From contig NZ_JAENHK010000001.1 in the NCBI RefSeq assembly GCF_016595215.1, forward strand, positions 1,022,147-1,086,146: 64,000 bases of DNA. Direction: 5' to 3'. Below the pieces are notes generated by a model. It was not told the DNA's origin. It worked only from the letters and a program-made list of their open reading frames with translations, and ran no database searches. The position numbers and the translations under genes are program-made. Numbering within the stretch: position 1 is the first letter of the stretch; each line of letters starts with the position of its first letter. Source of the DNA: Chryseobacterium paridis. Its GTDB lineage: Bacteria; Bacteroidota; Bacteroidia; Flavobacteriales; Weeksellaceae. Below are positions 8,168-17,567 of this stretch, piece after piece.

Positions 8168-9694
8168 ATGAAAATAGACAACTTTTTAGCACTGAGGGAT
8201 TTTCAAAAAATTATCATTGAAAATGAAAAAATCGAACTGGATGAATCACTTTTAACCAGGGTGGAAGCGAGTTTTCAGTTTTTAAAAGAATTTTCAAAGA
8301 ATAAAATAATATATGGTGTGAATACCGGATTTGGGCCAATGGCTCAATTTAAAATAAGCGACGAAGATACTCATCAGCTTCAATATAATTTAATAAGAAG
8401 CCATTCTTCAGGAATTGGAAACCCTTTACCTGCTGAGGAAGTTAAAGCATGTATGCTGGCAAGATTAAATACTTTGTCACTAGGAAATTCAGGAGTCCAT
8501 AATTCAGTGGTTTATTTACTTAAAGAATTAATAAACAGGGGTATTACGCCATTGGTTTTTGAACACGGAGGTGTAGGTGCAAGTGGGGATTTGGTTCAGT
8601 TGGCTCACCTGGCTCTTGTATTAATTGGTGAGGGTGAAGTTTTCTATAAAGGAGAAAGAACATCCACTAAAAAGGTTTTTGAGATCGAAGGACTAGAGCC
8701 TATCAAAGTTGAAATCCGTGAAGGACTGGCATTGATGAACGGGACATCCGTAATGTCTGGTATCGGAGCTGTCAATGCATATAAAGCGAATCAGCTTACA
8801 GAAATATCCATAGAACTTTCTTGTGCTATTAATGAAATCGTTCAGGCTTATGACGATCATTTCTCAGAAGTTTTAAATGGAACTAAGAAACATTATGGCC
8901 AGCAAAAGATTGCTGAAAAGATGCGTGCGCATTTATCCGATAGCAAGCTGATCAGAAAGAGAGAAGATCATTTATATACCCATTTTGAAGAACAGGAAAA
9001 AGTATTTAAAGAAAAAGTTCAGGAATATTATTCATTAAGATGTGTTCCGCAGATCCTGGGACCGGTATTGGATACACTGGAATATACTGAAAAAGTGCTT
9101 GAAAATGAGATCAATTCTGCCAATGACAACCCGATCATTAATGTTGAAGATCAACATGTTTATCATGGTGGAAACTTCCATGGGGACTATATCTCATTGG
9201 AAATGGATAAGTTGAAATTGGTTGTTACGAAACTGACAATGCTTGCTGAAAGGCAATTAAATTATCTTTTGAACTCAAAGATCAATGAAATTTTACCTCC
9301 TTTCGTTAATTTAGGTAAATTAGGGTTTAATTTTGGTATGCAGGGGGTTCAGTTTACGGCAACGTCTACCACAGCTGAAAGTCAGATGTTATCCAATTCA
9401 ATGTACGTTCACAGTATTCCTAATAATAATGACAATCAGGATATTGTAAGTATGGGGACCAATGCTGCCGTTATTTGTAGAAAAGTAATAGAAAATGCTT
9501 TTGAAGTGTTAAGTATAGAGGTGATTACTATTGTTCAGGCAATTGAATATCTGGGCTTTCAGGATAAAGTGTCCACCTCTACAAAGAAACTATATGATGA
9601 TATAAGAAAAATAGTACCTGCTTTCTCTGATGATATGATTATGTATCCTTATCTGGAAGAAGTAAAGCAGTATCTTAAAAATACAAAAGCATGA
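8168..9694 (+). CDS. Tyrosine ammonia-lyase (aromatic amino acid lyase)
   Basis: Removes ammonia from tyrosine to give 4-coumarate, the expected aryl starter of flexirubin. The 508-aa protein has the family hallmarks: YGVNTGFG with catalytic Y49 (49-56), ASG at 138-140 which cyclises to the MIO cofactor within GGVGASGDL, and YSLRCVPQ further on. The sequence closely resembles, from memory, the characterised Flavobacterium johnsoniae enzyme FjTAL. The substrate-selectivity pair is S78-H79, the pair usually associated with histidine ammonia-lyase, but FjTAL carries it too as I recall. Pigment-locus context decides for tyrosine over histidine. It heads an operon; its TGA overlaps the next ATG by 4 bases. 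Confidence 0.92.
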   Translation: MKIDNFLALRDFQKIIIENEKIELDESLLTRVEASFQFLKEFSKNKIIYGVNTGFGPMAQFKISDEDTHQLQYNLIRSHSSGIGNPLPAEEVKACMLARLNTLSLGNSGVHNSVVYLLKELINRGITPLVFEHGGVGASGDLVQLAHLALVLIGEGEVFYKGERTSTKKVFEIEGLEPIKVEIREGLALMNGTSVMSGIGAVNAYKANQLTEISIELSCAINEIVQAYDDHFSEVLNGTKKHYGQQKIAEKMRAHLSDSKLIRKREDHLYTHFEEQEKVFKEKVQEYYSLRCVPQILGPVLDTLEYTEKVLENEINSANDNPIINVEDQHVYHGGNFHGDYISLEMDKLKLVVTKLTMLAERQLNYLLNSKINEILPPFVNLGKLGFNFGMQGVQFTATSTTAESQMLSNSMYVHSIPNNNDNQDIVSMGTNAAVICRKVIENAFEVLSIEVITIVQAIEYLGFQDKVSTSTKKLYDDIRKIVPAFSDDMIMYPYLEEVKQYLKNTKA

Positions 9695-10797
9695 GAAAAA
9701 TTGTAATTCTTTCATTAATGATTTTAGGGCAAAGCATATTTGCTCAGGAATTGGCTTTAGTAAAAGAAAAGGCCAAGATAGGATATATTGATAAATCCGG
9801 AAACTACAGTGTGCAACCCACCTATGATAGTGCAAAAGATTTCTCAGATGGATTGGCTGCTGTAAAAGTAAAAGATAGTTGGGGGTTTATAGGTAAAGAT
9901 GGCCAAATGGTAATAGAACCATCATTTTCAAGAACAAGAGATTTTAATGATGGTCTTTGTGCTGTTGAACGTGATGGAGCTTGGTTTTATATTAATAAGA
10001 AAGGGGAAAAACAAACAATGCCTTATTCTGATAAGATCTATGATTTTACCAGTGGCGTAGCCGTCATGAAGGTTGGAAATAAGATCGGAGCATTTGATAA
10101 AGCCGGAAAAGTTACGATCCCTGCAGAATACGATGTGATCAAGCCTTTTCAAAATGGCTTTGCCAGAGCTTCAAAAAACGGACAATGGGGAATAATTGAT
10201 ACGAACGGAAAAGTGATTGTTCCTGTAGAATATAAAGATGTAGGAGAATATGTAAATGGGGTAACCTGGGCACAAAAAGAAAAATCATATGGCGTTATTG
10301 ATGGGAATGTATTTACAGTAGTAGAAGGAGCCGATAAAATATGGGATTTTGGAAATCAAACCCTTACCTATGCCCGTAGAAATGGGAAGGTAGGCTTTGT
10401 TGATAAGGCAGGGAAATGGATTATAGAACCCAAGTTTGCTAAAGCAAGAGCTTTTAATCAAAACTTAGCTCCTGTCTTCGAAGGAGGTAAGTGGGGATAC
10501 ATCAATATTGAAGGGAACTATGTTGTTGAGCCATCTTATAATGATGCCGAATCTTTCAGTAATGATGGTCTGGCACCTGTAAAAGGGAAAAGTTGGGGAT
10601 TTATTGATACTTCCGGGAAATTAGTTATTCCAATGGAATATGATATTTCTATAAGCTTTGGGTTTACTGAAAAGAATAAAGGTTTTAATGGCGGAGTTTC
10701 CAGGGTTAAAAAATCTGGTAAATGGGGATTTATTGATACAAAAGGAAATTTATTAGGAAATAAATGGTTCTATAACGCAGAGCTTTTTCACAATTAA
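9691..10797 (+). CDS. Secreted WG-repeat protein
   Basis: A 368-aa protein with an N-terminal signal peptide (cleavage likely after IFAQ, residues ~16-19) followed by about eight WG beta-repeats of roughly 40-45 residues. These are recognisable from motifs such as KIGYID, SWGFIG, QWGIID, KVGFVD, KWGYIN, SWGFID and KWGFID. WG repeats generally act as binding or scaffold modules in the periplasm or at the cell surface; no catalytic residue is apparent. The start overlaps the lyase stop codon by 4 bases, so the two are translationally coupled. Proteins of this type recur in flexirubin loci, but a specific task in pigment handling is not known. Confidence 0.85.
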   Translation: MRKIVILSLMILGQSIFAQELALVKEKAKIGYIDKSGNYSVQPTYDSAKDFSDGLAAVKVKDSWGFIGKDGQMVIEPSFSRTRDFNDGLCAVERDGAWFYINKKGEKQTMPYSDKIYDFTSGVAVMKVGNKIGAFDKAGKVTIPAEYDVIKPFQNGFARASKNGQWGIIDTNGKVIVPVEYKDVGEYVNGVTWAQKEKSYGVIDGNVFTVVEGADKIWDFGNQTLTYARRNGKVGFVDKAGKWIIEPKFAKARAFNQNLAPVFEGGKWGYINIEGNYVVEPSYNDAESFSNDGLAPVKGKSWGFIDTSGKLVIPMEYDISISFGFTEKNKGFNGGVSRVKKSGKWGFIDTKGNLLGNKWFYNAELFHN

Positions 10798-10812
10798 AAC
10801 TAACACTAAGAC

Positions 10813-11544
10813 ATGAAATGTGCAATTATAACAGGAGGTTCCAGGGGCATTGGAAGGGCAATCTGTTTAAAACTGGCTGAAGAAAAAAGCTATCATATAC
10901 TCATTAATTACACCTCAAATGAAGAGGCAGCAAAAGAAACGCTGGCTAAAGTTGTAGAGCTTGGCGCTACAGGTGAGATTCTTAAATTTGATGTAGGAAA
11001 TGCTGAAGAAACATTGAAGGTGTTGGGGGAATGGCAGGAGAATAATGCTGATGCGCTGGTTGAGGTTATTGTAAATAACGCGGGTATTACAAGAGACGGC
11101 TTGTTTATGTGGATGAAAAGTGAAGACTGGAATAGTGTGATCAATACAAGCTTAAATGGATTTTTCAATGTAACGAACTTCTTTATTCAGAAGTTGTTGC
11201 GTAATAAATATGGAAGAATTATCAATATGGTTTCAGTGTCCGGGGTAAAAGGGACAGCGGGACAAACCAATTATTCTGCAGCAAAAGGAGCTGTGGTAGG
11301 AGCAACAAAAGCATTGGCTCAGGAAGTGGCTAAAAGAAACATTACCGTAAATGCTGTAGCTCCGGGATTTATCAGAACAGATATGACACAGGAATTTAAT
11401 GAAGATGAATTAAAGGCAATGATTCCTGCAAATAGATTTGGAGAGGCAGAAGAAGTAGCTGATTTAGTTGCATTCTTGGCTTCCAGAAAAGCTTCTTACA
11501 TTACTGGAGAAGTTATTAATATTAATGGAGGTATTTACTCATAA
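10813..11544 (+). CDS. 3-oxoacyl-ACP reductase (FabG-like SDR)
   Basis: Short-chain dehydrogenase that reduces 3-ketoacyl-ACP to 3-hydroxyacyl-ACP with NADPH, the second step of each chain-extension cycle. The 243-aa protein has the Rossmann motif GGSRGIG (8-14), NNAG at 88-91, and the catalytic set S141, Y154, K158 with FabG spacing. It lies 15 bases after the WG-repeat gene and 17 before a ketosynthase, so it is part of the pigment operon and most likely serves aryl polyene elongation (equivalent of ApeQ in aryl polyene clusters). A housekeeping FabG is normally encoded elsewhere. Confidence 0.9.
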   Translation: MKCAIITGGSRGIGRAICLKLAEEKSYHILINYTSNEEAAKETLAKVVELGATGEILKFDVGNAEETLKVLGEWQENNADALVEVIVNNAGITRDGLFMWMKSEDWNSVINTSLNGFFNVTNFFIQKLLRNKYGRIINMVSVSGVKGTAGQTNYSAAKGAVVGATKALAQEVAKRNITVNAVAPGFIRTDMTQEFNEDELKAMIPANRFGEAEEVADLVAFLASRKASYITGEVININGGIYS

Positions 11545-11561
11545 TCATTATTTTAAATAGG

Positions 11562-12782
11562 ATGGAAAATAGGGTTGTGATTACCGGAATGGGAATTTAT
11601 TCTTGCATCGGAACTTCTTTAGAGGAGGTGAAGGAATCCCTATATCAAGGAAAATCCGGTATTGTTCTTGAACAGGAAAGAAAAGACTTTGGATATAGAT
11701 CAGGGTTAACGGGACAAGTTCCAAAGCCAGATCTGAAAGGCCTTCTCAACAGAAGACAACGTGTCAGCATGGGTGAAGAAAGCGAATATGCTTATATTGC
11801 TACGGTAGATGCTCTAAAGCAGGCTAAAATTGATGAAGACTTTCTCAATGATCATGAAGTCGGTATTTTATATGGAAATGACAGTGTTTCTCAGGCGGTA
11901 GTGGAAGCTATTGACATTGCAAGAGAAAAAAAAGATACAACGTTAATGGGATCAGGAGCGATTTTCAAATCGATGAATTCTACTGTTACCATGAATCTTT
12001 CAACAATCTTTAAACTGAAGGGGATTAATCTTACAATCAGTGCAGCTTGTGCAAGCGGATCACATTCTTTGGGATTGGCTTATTTGATGATTAAGAGTGG
12101 TTTACAAGAGGTGATTGTTTGTGGAGGAGCACAGGAAACCAATAAATATTCAATGGCAAGTTTTGATGGATTAGGTGTTTTCTCAATAAGAGAAGATGAG
12201 CCTGAAAAGGCATCAAGACCATTTGATTCAGGAAGAGATGGATTAATACCAAGTGGAGGTGCTGCAACTTTAATCGTTGAAAGTCTGGAGTCTGCACAAA
12301 GAAGAGGAGTTCCCATCTTGGGAGAAATCATTGGTTATGGCTTTTCTTCAAACGGAGGACATATTTCTACGCCTAACGTTGATGGTCCAGCTTTAGCAAT
12401 GGACAGAGCTTTAAAACAATCCGGATTACATGCAAAAGATATCGATTACATTAATGCCCATGCTACTTCTACACCGATAGGAGATGCTAATGAGGCAAGA
12501 GCGATCTATGAGATCTTTGGTGAAAATGTTCCTGTGAGTTCTACGAAATCAATGACGGGACATGAATGTTGGATGGCAGGTGCTAGTGAAGTAATCTATT
12601 CGATACTGATGATGCAGAATGATTTTGTGGCTCCAAACATCAATCTTGAAAACCCGGATGAAGAAGCAAAAAGGATAAATTTGGTCTCTGAAACAAAAAA
12701 TCAAAAAATTGACGTATTTTTGTCGAATTCTTTCGGTTTTGGGGGAACCAATTCCGCATTAATTGTTAAAAAATTTGATTAG
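11562..12782 (+). CDS. Beta-ketoacyl-ACP synthase (KAS I/II type)
   Basis: Condensing enzyme for chain elongation. The 406-aa thiolase-fold protein has a complete Cys-His-His active site: C163 in SAACASG, H300 in NAHATST (the usual HGT reads HAT) and H334 in MTGHECW. It ends 6 bases before the ACP gene at 12789, so synthase and carrier protein are produced together. Within the locus it is one of three ketosynthases with an intact triad besides DarB; which builds the polyene and which builds the resorcinol alkyl chains cannot be told from sequence alone. Confidence 0.92.
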   Translation: MENRVVITGMGIYSCIGTSLEEVKESLYQGKSGIVLEQERKDFGYRSGLTGQVPKPDLKGLLNRRQRVSMGEESEYAYIATVDALKQAKIDEDFLNDHEVGILYGNDSVSQAVVEAIDIAREKKDTTLMGSGAIFKSMNSTVTMNLSTIFKLKGINLTISAACASGSHSLGLAYLMIKSGLQEVIVCGGAQETNKYSMASFDGLGVFSIREDEPEKASRPFDSGRDGLIPSGGAATLIVESLESAQRRGVPILGEIIGYGFSSNGGHISTPNVDGPALAMDRALKQSGLHAKDIDYINAHATSTPIGDANEARAIYEIFGENVPVSSTKSMTGHECWMAGASEVIYSILMMQNDFVAPNINLENPDEEAKRINLVSETKNQKIDVFLSNSFGFGGTNSALIVKKFD

Positions 12783-12788
12783 AGAAAC

Positions 12789-13043
12789 ATGGAAAGAGAA
12801 AAAATTGTTGCTATCGTTAATGATTTTTTAGTGAATGAGTTTGAGGTAGATAGTGATGAGATAAACAAAGACGCTATTCTTAAAACAACATTAGGTTTAG
12901 ACAGTTTAGACTATATCGATATGGTCGTTATTATTGAAGCTAATTTCGGTGTGAAATTAGGAGAAGCTGATTTTAAGCAAATGATCACTTTTAATGATTT
13001 CTACACAACGATTGAGAATAAAATTGCCAATAAAAATTCATAG
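12789..13043 (+). CDS. Acyl carrier protein (first ACP of the locus)
   Basis: An 84-aa acidic four-helix carrier. The phosphopantetheine attachment serine is in LGLDSLDYID (serine about residue 38). It carries growing acyl chains for the neighbouring ketosynthase and reductase. It starts 6 bases after the ketosynthase stop. The locus has a second, distinct ACP at 27688, paired with a different ketosynthase, so the two ACPs may serve separate chains (aryl polyene and alkylresorcinol); this pairing is inference. Confidence 0.93.
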   Translation: MEREKIVAIVNDFLVNEFEVDSDEINKDAILKTTLGLDSLDYIDMVVIIEANFGVKLGEADFKQMITFNDFYTTIENKIANKNS

Positions 13044-13099
13044 TTATTGATTGAATTTTATTTTTTTTGAATTTCTTCGAAAAACTTTACAAATAAAGG

Positions 13100-13981
13100 A
13101 TGAACAAATGGAAAGGTAAATCTAAGGGGACAATATTAGGATATAAAATATTTGTCTACTGTATTAGAAATATCGGCATCCGGAGTTCTTATTTTGTGCT
13201 TTATTTTGTAGCTGCGTATTACTTTCTATTTCTAAACAAAAGTAACCGCTATATCTTCTACTATTTCAACAAAAGATTAAACTATAATTTCTGGAAATCT
13301 AAAATTTCAGTATTCAAGAGTTATTTTATTTTTGGAAAAGTTTTAATCGACAAAACGGCCATTTCTGTTGGTTTACGGGATCGATTCACTTATGAATTTG
13401 ATGGAATTGAAAATCTTAAAAACCTTTTAAACGAAAAAAAAGGTGGAGTCCTTATCAGTGCACACATCGGAAACTTTGAAATTGCTGAACATTTTTTTGC
13501 GGATATTGATTTTGACTGTCAGATCAATTTAGTGACGACAGATCAGGAGGTGACTATAATTAAGGAATATATGGATAGTATTGCTGTTAAAAAAAGCAAT
13601 ATCAAATTCATTTATGTTAAAGAAGATATGTCCCATATTTTCGATATCAATACAGCACTCTCTAATAACGAGTTGATCTGTTTTACAGGAGATCGATATT
13701 TTGAGGGATCCAAGTTTTTAGAAACAGAATTATTAGGGAAAAGTGCGAAATTTCCCGCAGGTCCGTTTCTTATTGCTTCCAGACTTGGTGTTCCTGTAGT
13801 GTATGTATATGTGATGAAAGAAAGGAATCTTCATTACCATCTCTATGCCCGTGTTGCACAAGTGAAAAAACGGGATGCTCAGGGATTATTAAACTCTTAT
13901 GTACAGAATCTGGAGTCTATGCTTAAGAAATATCCACGTCAATGGTTCAATTATTTTGATTTTTGGGACGATATTCATTAA
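13100..13981 (+). CDS. LpxL/HtrB-like acyltransferase
   Basis: A 293-aa inner-membrane acyltransferase of the lysophospholipid/lipid A late acyltransferase family. A hydrophobic segment at about residues 28-48 anchors it; the HxxxxE catalytic motif appears as HIGNFE near residues 122-127 within ISAHIGNFE. Lipid A acyltransferases use acyl-ACP donors, which fits a locus that makes acyl-ACPs. In flexirubin loci a protein of this family is a candidate for joining the aryl polyene acid to the dialkylresorcinol or to another hydroxyl; the substrate is not established here. It follows the ACP by 56 bases and probably shares its transcript. Confidence 0.85.
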   Translation: MNKWKGKSKGTILGYKIFVYCIRNIGIRSSYFVLYFVAAYYFLFLNKSNRYIFYYFNKRLNYNFWKSKISVFKSYFIFGKVLIDKTAISVGLRDRFTYEFDGIENLKNLLNEKKGGVLISAHIGNFEIAEHFFADIDFDCQINLVTTDQEVTIIKEYMDSIAVKKSNIKFIYVKEDMSHIFDINTALSNNELICFTGDRYFEGSKFLETELLGKSAKFPAGPFLIASRLGVPVVYVYVMKERNLHYHLYARVAQVKKRDAQGLLNSYVQNLESMLKKYPRQWFNYFDFWDDIH

Positions 13982-14071
13982 TTTTCTATATTTTTAATTC
14001 CCAAAAACTAACTATAAACTCATACATTTAAGCTTATTTTAAAAATAATGCTTAATAAGTAAATATCTCCC

Positions 14072-15610
14072 TTGAAAAAAGAATATGACATACTTGTAAT
14101 CGGCAGTGGATTAGGAGGTCTTGTTTCGGCTCTGATTTTAGCCAAAGAAGGCTTTAAAGTATGTGTATTGGAAAAAAATAATCAATATGGAGGTAATTTA
14201 CAGACCTTTTCACGGGATAAGCTAATCTTTGATACTGGAGTTCACTATCTGGGAGGGCTTTCAAAAGGGGAGAATCTACATCAGTATTTTTCGTATCTGG
14301 AAATAATGAATGACCTGGAGATCCATAAGATGGATGAAGATGGTTTTGACAAAATTACTTTTAATGGTGATGAAACAGAATATCCGCATGCTCAGGGCTA
14401 CGATAATTTTGTAAAACAACTGTCTCATTTTTTTCCGGACGAGAAGGAAAACCTGGAACGGTATTGCGAAGGAGTACAGTATGTATGCAGTCATTTTCCC
14501 AGATATAATGTTATTGGAAAAGATCATTATAATGAAGAAATTCTCCACCTGAATACCAGAAGATTTATTGAGTCCATCACTTCGAATAAAAAACTACAAT
14601 CCGTATTATTAGGTTCTAATTTTCTTTATGGAGGAGATTCTGAAAATACCCCGTTTTATGTACATGCACTTACGGTTAATTCCTGTATTCAAAGTGCTTA
14701 TAAATGTGTGAAAGGAGGAAGTCAGATTTCGAAACTGCTGATAAGAAAACTACGGGAATATGGTGCAGAAGTACATAAACATACTGAAGTTTCTGAAATG
14801 ATCTTTGATGATAATGGAATTCTTGTTGCTGTAAATACGTCGGCAGGGAAAGAATATGCTGCCAAGAAATTTATTTCCAATATAGATATTCGCTCAACGC
14901 TTAAGTTAATCAATGAGAAGAGGTGGCGAAAATCTTTTCTGAACAGGGTTCTGAGTTGGGAACCTATTTCATCCTGTTTTAGTGTGTATCTTATTTTGAA
15001 ACCTGGTAGTCTCCCTTATTTCAATAATAATGTTTATCACTATTCTTCCGAAGATCATGTTTGGGATGCCTATCGTTATGAGAAGCAAACTTGGCCGGAG
15101 AATTATATGCTTACTGCGACGGCTTCAAAGTACCATCCGGAATTTGCAGAAAGCTTAACTGCGATCTCTTATATGGATTTCGATGAGGTGAAAATCTGGC
15201 AAAAAACGACAAACACGGTTGCAGAAAAGCATGAAAGAGGATCAGAATATGAGGCGTTTAAGTTAGAAAAAGCCAATAAGATGATTGATGCTTTAGAAAA
15301 GAAAATTCCTGAGCTCAGGAAAATGATTACTTCGATCTATACTTCTTCTCCACTTTCTTATCGTGACTATATTGGAAGTTTCGAAGGGAATATGTACGGT
15401 TACGCTAAAAGTTCCGAAAACCCTTTAAAGACAATGGTTTCACCAAGAACTAAGATTGATAATCTTTTTTTGACTGGCCAGTCTGTTAATATGCATGGTA
15501 TTCTGGGATGTACAATCGGTGCTTTCAGTACCTGTGCTGAGATTTTGGGGAAAGATCTCATTGATGAACGTTTGGAGCAAATGATAAAAGAAAATCATGA
15601 GGAAAAGTAA
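14072..15610 (+). CDS. CrtI-like FAD/NAD(P)-dependent oxidoreductase
   Basis: A 512-aa flavoprotein related to phytoene desaturase and retinol saturase. GSGLGG at about residues 11-16 starts a Rossmann FAD-binding fold, followed by VLEKNNQYGGN, and the C-terminal GxxGCTIGAF-type segment near residue 475 is typical of the family. The frame begins with TTG at 14072; the only nearby ATG upstream (14048) is followed at once by an in-frame stop, so TTG is accepted although no clear ribosome-binding site is seen. In a pigment locus it could desaturate or isomerise the polyene, but that is inference. Its 3' end overlaps the next gene by 14 bases. Confidence 0.83.
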   Translation: MKKEYDILVIGSGLGGLVSALILAKEGFKVCVLEKNNQYGGNLQTFSRDKLIFDTGVHYLGGLSKGENLHQYFSYLEIMNDLEIHKMDEDGFDKITFNGDETEYPHAQGYDNFVKQLSHFFPDEKENLERYCEGVQYVCSHFPRYNVIGKDHYNEEILHLNTRRFIESITSNKKLQSVLLGSNFLYGGDSENTPFYVHALTVNSCIQSAYKCVKGGSQISKLLIRKLREYGAEVHKHTEVSEMIFDDNGILVAVNTSAGKEYAAKKFISNIDIRSTLKLINEKRWRKSFLNRVLSWEPISSCFSVYLILKPGSLPYFNNNVYHYSSEDHVWDAYRYEKQTWPENYMLTATASKYHPEFAESLTAISYMDFDEVKIWQKTTNTVAEKHERGSEYEAFKLEKANKMIDALEKKIPELRKMITSIYTSSPLSYRDYIGSFEGNMYGYAKSSENPLKTMVSPRTKIDNLFLTGQSVNMHGILGCTIGAFSTCAEILGKDLIDERLEQMIKENHEEK

Positions 15611-17303
15611 CATCAAGTCAGTATATCCAATCATAAAAAAGGATCTTTTTTTAATAGCATTCTCTTTTTTCCTGATGCTTTTTCTTATTTCGTGTGGTAT
15701 TAGAAAATCAATCCATCATATTCCAGAAGTAAAACAATATAAACTGGAAATCCCAAAAGTAGATAAGATCAATGATTCCACTTTTAGCTATAATCAAAAT
15801 TATTTAACCAAGAATAAGCAGCAGCTCTGGGAATTGTATATTAAAGGTAATCCTCTTCAGCTGGGGTACAATAATGGTGCTCTTACTAAAGATCTCATGC
15901 AGAAACAAGAGGCTATTTTCTTTTCTAAAGTAGAAGGTTTTGTTCCATCTAAATTTAAGCAAAAACTATTGCGCGGCTTTTTGAAATGGTATAACAGGAA
16001 AATGTACCTTAATGTAAGAGAAGATTATCAGGCTGAGCTATATGGTTTATCTCAGTATTCTTCCGATCAGTATGACTTTATTGCTCCCAGATATCTGCGA
16101 AGTTTGTATCTGCACGGAGCGCATGATATTGGTCACGCAATGCAGGATCTGGCGATAGTGGGATGCAGCTCTCTGGCGGTTTGGAATGAAAATACAGAAG
16201 ATGGAGATCTATTGATTGGGAGAAATTTTGATTTTTATGTAGGCGATGATTTTGCTAAAAATAAGCTGGTAGAATTTATAGAACCAGAAGATGGGATTCC
16301 TTATATGTCCGTAAGCTGGCCTGGAATGATCGGAGTTGTTTCCGGAATGAATAAAGAAGGCATTACTGTAACGATCAATGCCGGCAAATCCAAAATCCCA
16401 TTAACGGCAAAGACTCCCATATCACTGGTAACCAGGGAAATTTTGCAGTATGCTAAGAATATTGATGAGGCAATTGCTATCGCAAAAAAGAGAAAAGTCT
16501 TTGTGTCTGAATCTATATTGGTAGGAAGTGCCAATGATAAGAATGCTGTGATTATAGAAGTGTCACCTCATAATTTTGGAGTATATAAAGTCCAGAATTC
16601 AAGCCGTGTTTTTTGCACTAATCATTTTCAATCGGACGCTTATAAAGATGATAAAAAGAATCAGAAACACATCCAGGAGAGTCATTCAGAATACCGATAC
16701 GAAAAACTTCAGGAATTGCTTCAGGAAAATGGGAAATTAAATCCTGAGAAAATGGCTTCTCTTTTAAGAGACAGATCTGGGTTGAAGGGCGAGAAAATAG
16801 GATTTGGAAACGAAAAAGCAATTAATCAGCTGCTTGCCCACCATGCAGTAATATTTTCACCACAGAAAAAAAAGGTTTGGGTTTCTTCAAACCCTTATCA
16901 ATTGGGCGAATTTGTTTGTTATGACCTTAACAATATTTTCTCTGAAGATAGGTTAAAGTCTGGTGAGTTCGCTAATTCTCAATTGAATATTGCTAAAGAT
17001 CCGTTCATTGATTCACAGGAATACAAAGATTACGAAGAATACAAAAAATTGAATGCCCAAATAAAAGAGGCAATAGATGATAAAAAGAAAAGCCTTACGG
17101 AGGAATTTATCCAACACTATCAATCTTTAAATCCGGATTTATGGATTGTTTATTATGAGGCAGGGAAATACTATTTCAATAAAAAAGATTATTCTAAGGC
17201 AAAAACTGAATTCGAAAAAGCCTTAACAAAAGAAATTACTACTATACCTGATCAAAAGACCATCGAAAAATATCTGAAAAAGACGAACAAGCATCTAAAC
17301 TAA
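15597..17303 (+). CDS. C45-type Ntn hydrolase/acyltransferase, lipoprotein-like
   Basis: A 568-aa member of the acyl-CoA:6-aminopenicillanate acyltransferase-like (C45) Ntn family. These enzymes self-cleave before a nucleophilic cysteine; here that is C190 in IVGCSSLAVW, followed by LIGRNFDF. The N-terminus has a hydrophobic stretch ending in LISC (C33), a possible lipobox, which would place it in the periplasm on a membrane. The last ~90 residues (KYYFNKKDYSKAKTEFEKAL) resemble a TPR repeat. The family makes or breaks amide bonds, and sometimes esters, of acyl chains. It is translationally coupled to the CrtI-like gene (14-base overlap), so a role in acylation or release of pigment is possible. 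Confidence 0.82.
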   Translation: MRKSNIKSVYPIIKKDLFLIAFSFFLMLFLISCGIRKSIHHIPEVKQYKLEIPKVDKINDSTFSYNQNYLTKNKQQLWELYIKGNPLQLGYNNGALTKDLMQKQEAIFFSKVEGFVPSKFKQKLLRGFLKWYNRKMYLNVREDYQAELYGLSQYSSDQYDFIAPRYLRSLYLHGAHDIGHAMQDLAIVGCSSLAVWNENTEDGDLLIGRNFDFYVGDDFAKNKLVEFIEPEDGIPYMSVSWPGMIGVVSGMNKEGITVTINAGKSKIPLTAKTPISLVTREILQYAKNIDEAIAIAKKRKVFVSESILVGSANDKNAVIIEVSPHNFGVYKVQNSSRVFCTNHFQSDAYKDDKKNQKHIQESHSEYRYEKLQELLQENGKLNPEKMASLLRDRSGLKGEKIGFGNEKAINQLLAHHAVIFSPQKKKVWVSSNPYQLGEFVCYDLNNIFSEDRLKSGEFANSQLNIAKDPFIDSQEYKDYEEYKKLNAQIKEAIDDKKKSLTEEFIQHYQSLNPDLWIVYYEAGKYYFNKKDYSKAKTEFEKALTKEITTIPDQKTIEKYLKKTNKHLN

Positions 17304-17377
17304 ATCTTACGCGGTTCTTCTTCCCTGGAAATTTAAAATCATTATTAAGAGTAGTAAGCATTGACGAAGGTTTATTG

Positions 17378-17411
17378 TTTTGTTTTTATTTTTGTTAATT
17401 TGATACTTTTG
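17378..17411 (+). promoter_or_regulatory. Promoter candidate for the cytochrome gene
   Basis: TTTTG (17378-17382), a 21-base spacer and TACTTTTG (17404-17411) form a Bacteroidota -33/-7 pair in the AT-rich 264-base gap after the hydrolase. It would give the 17568 gene a leader of about 150 bases. The rest of the gap is low-complexity T-rich sequence with no other feature seen. Confidence 0.4.
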
Positions 17412-17567
17412 TGTTTTTTAAGGTTTAATTATTTATTTTATTGATTAATTATCTATGTTTTGATTGTTTTGTTTTATTGTTTTAATTGATTTTAACTTTT
17501 GAATGTAAAATATTTGGCTATATGTCGATTTATTATTTATATTCGTTTTGTTAAAACTGTTAAATGA

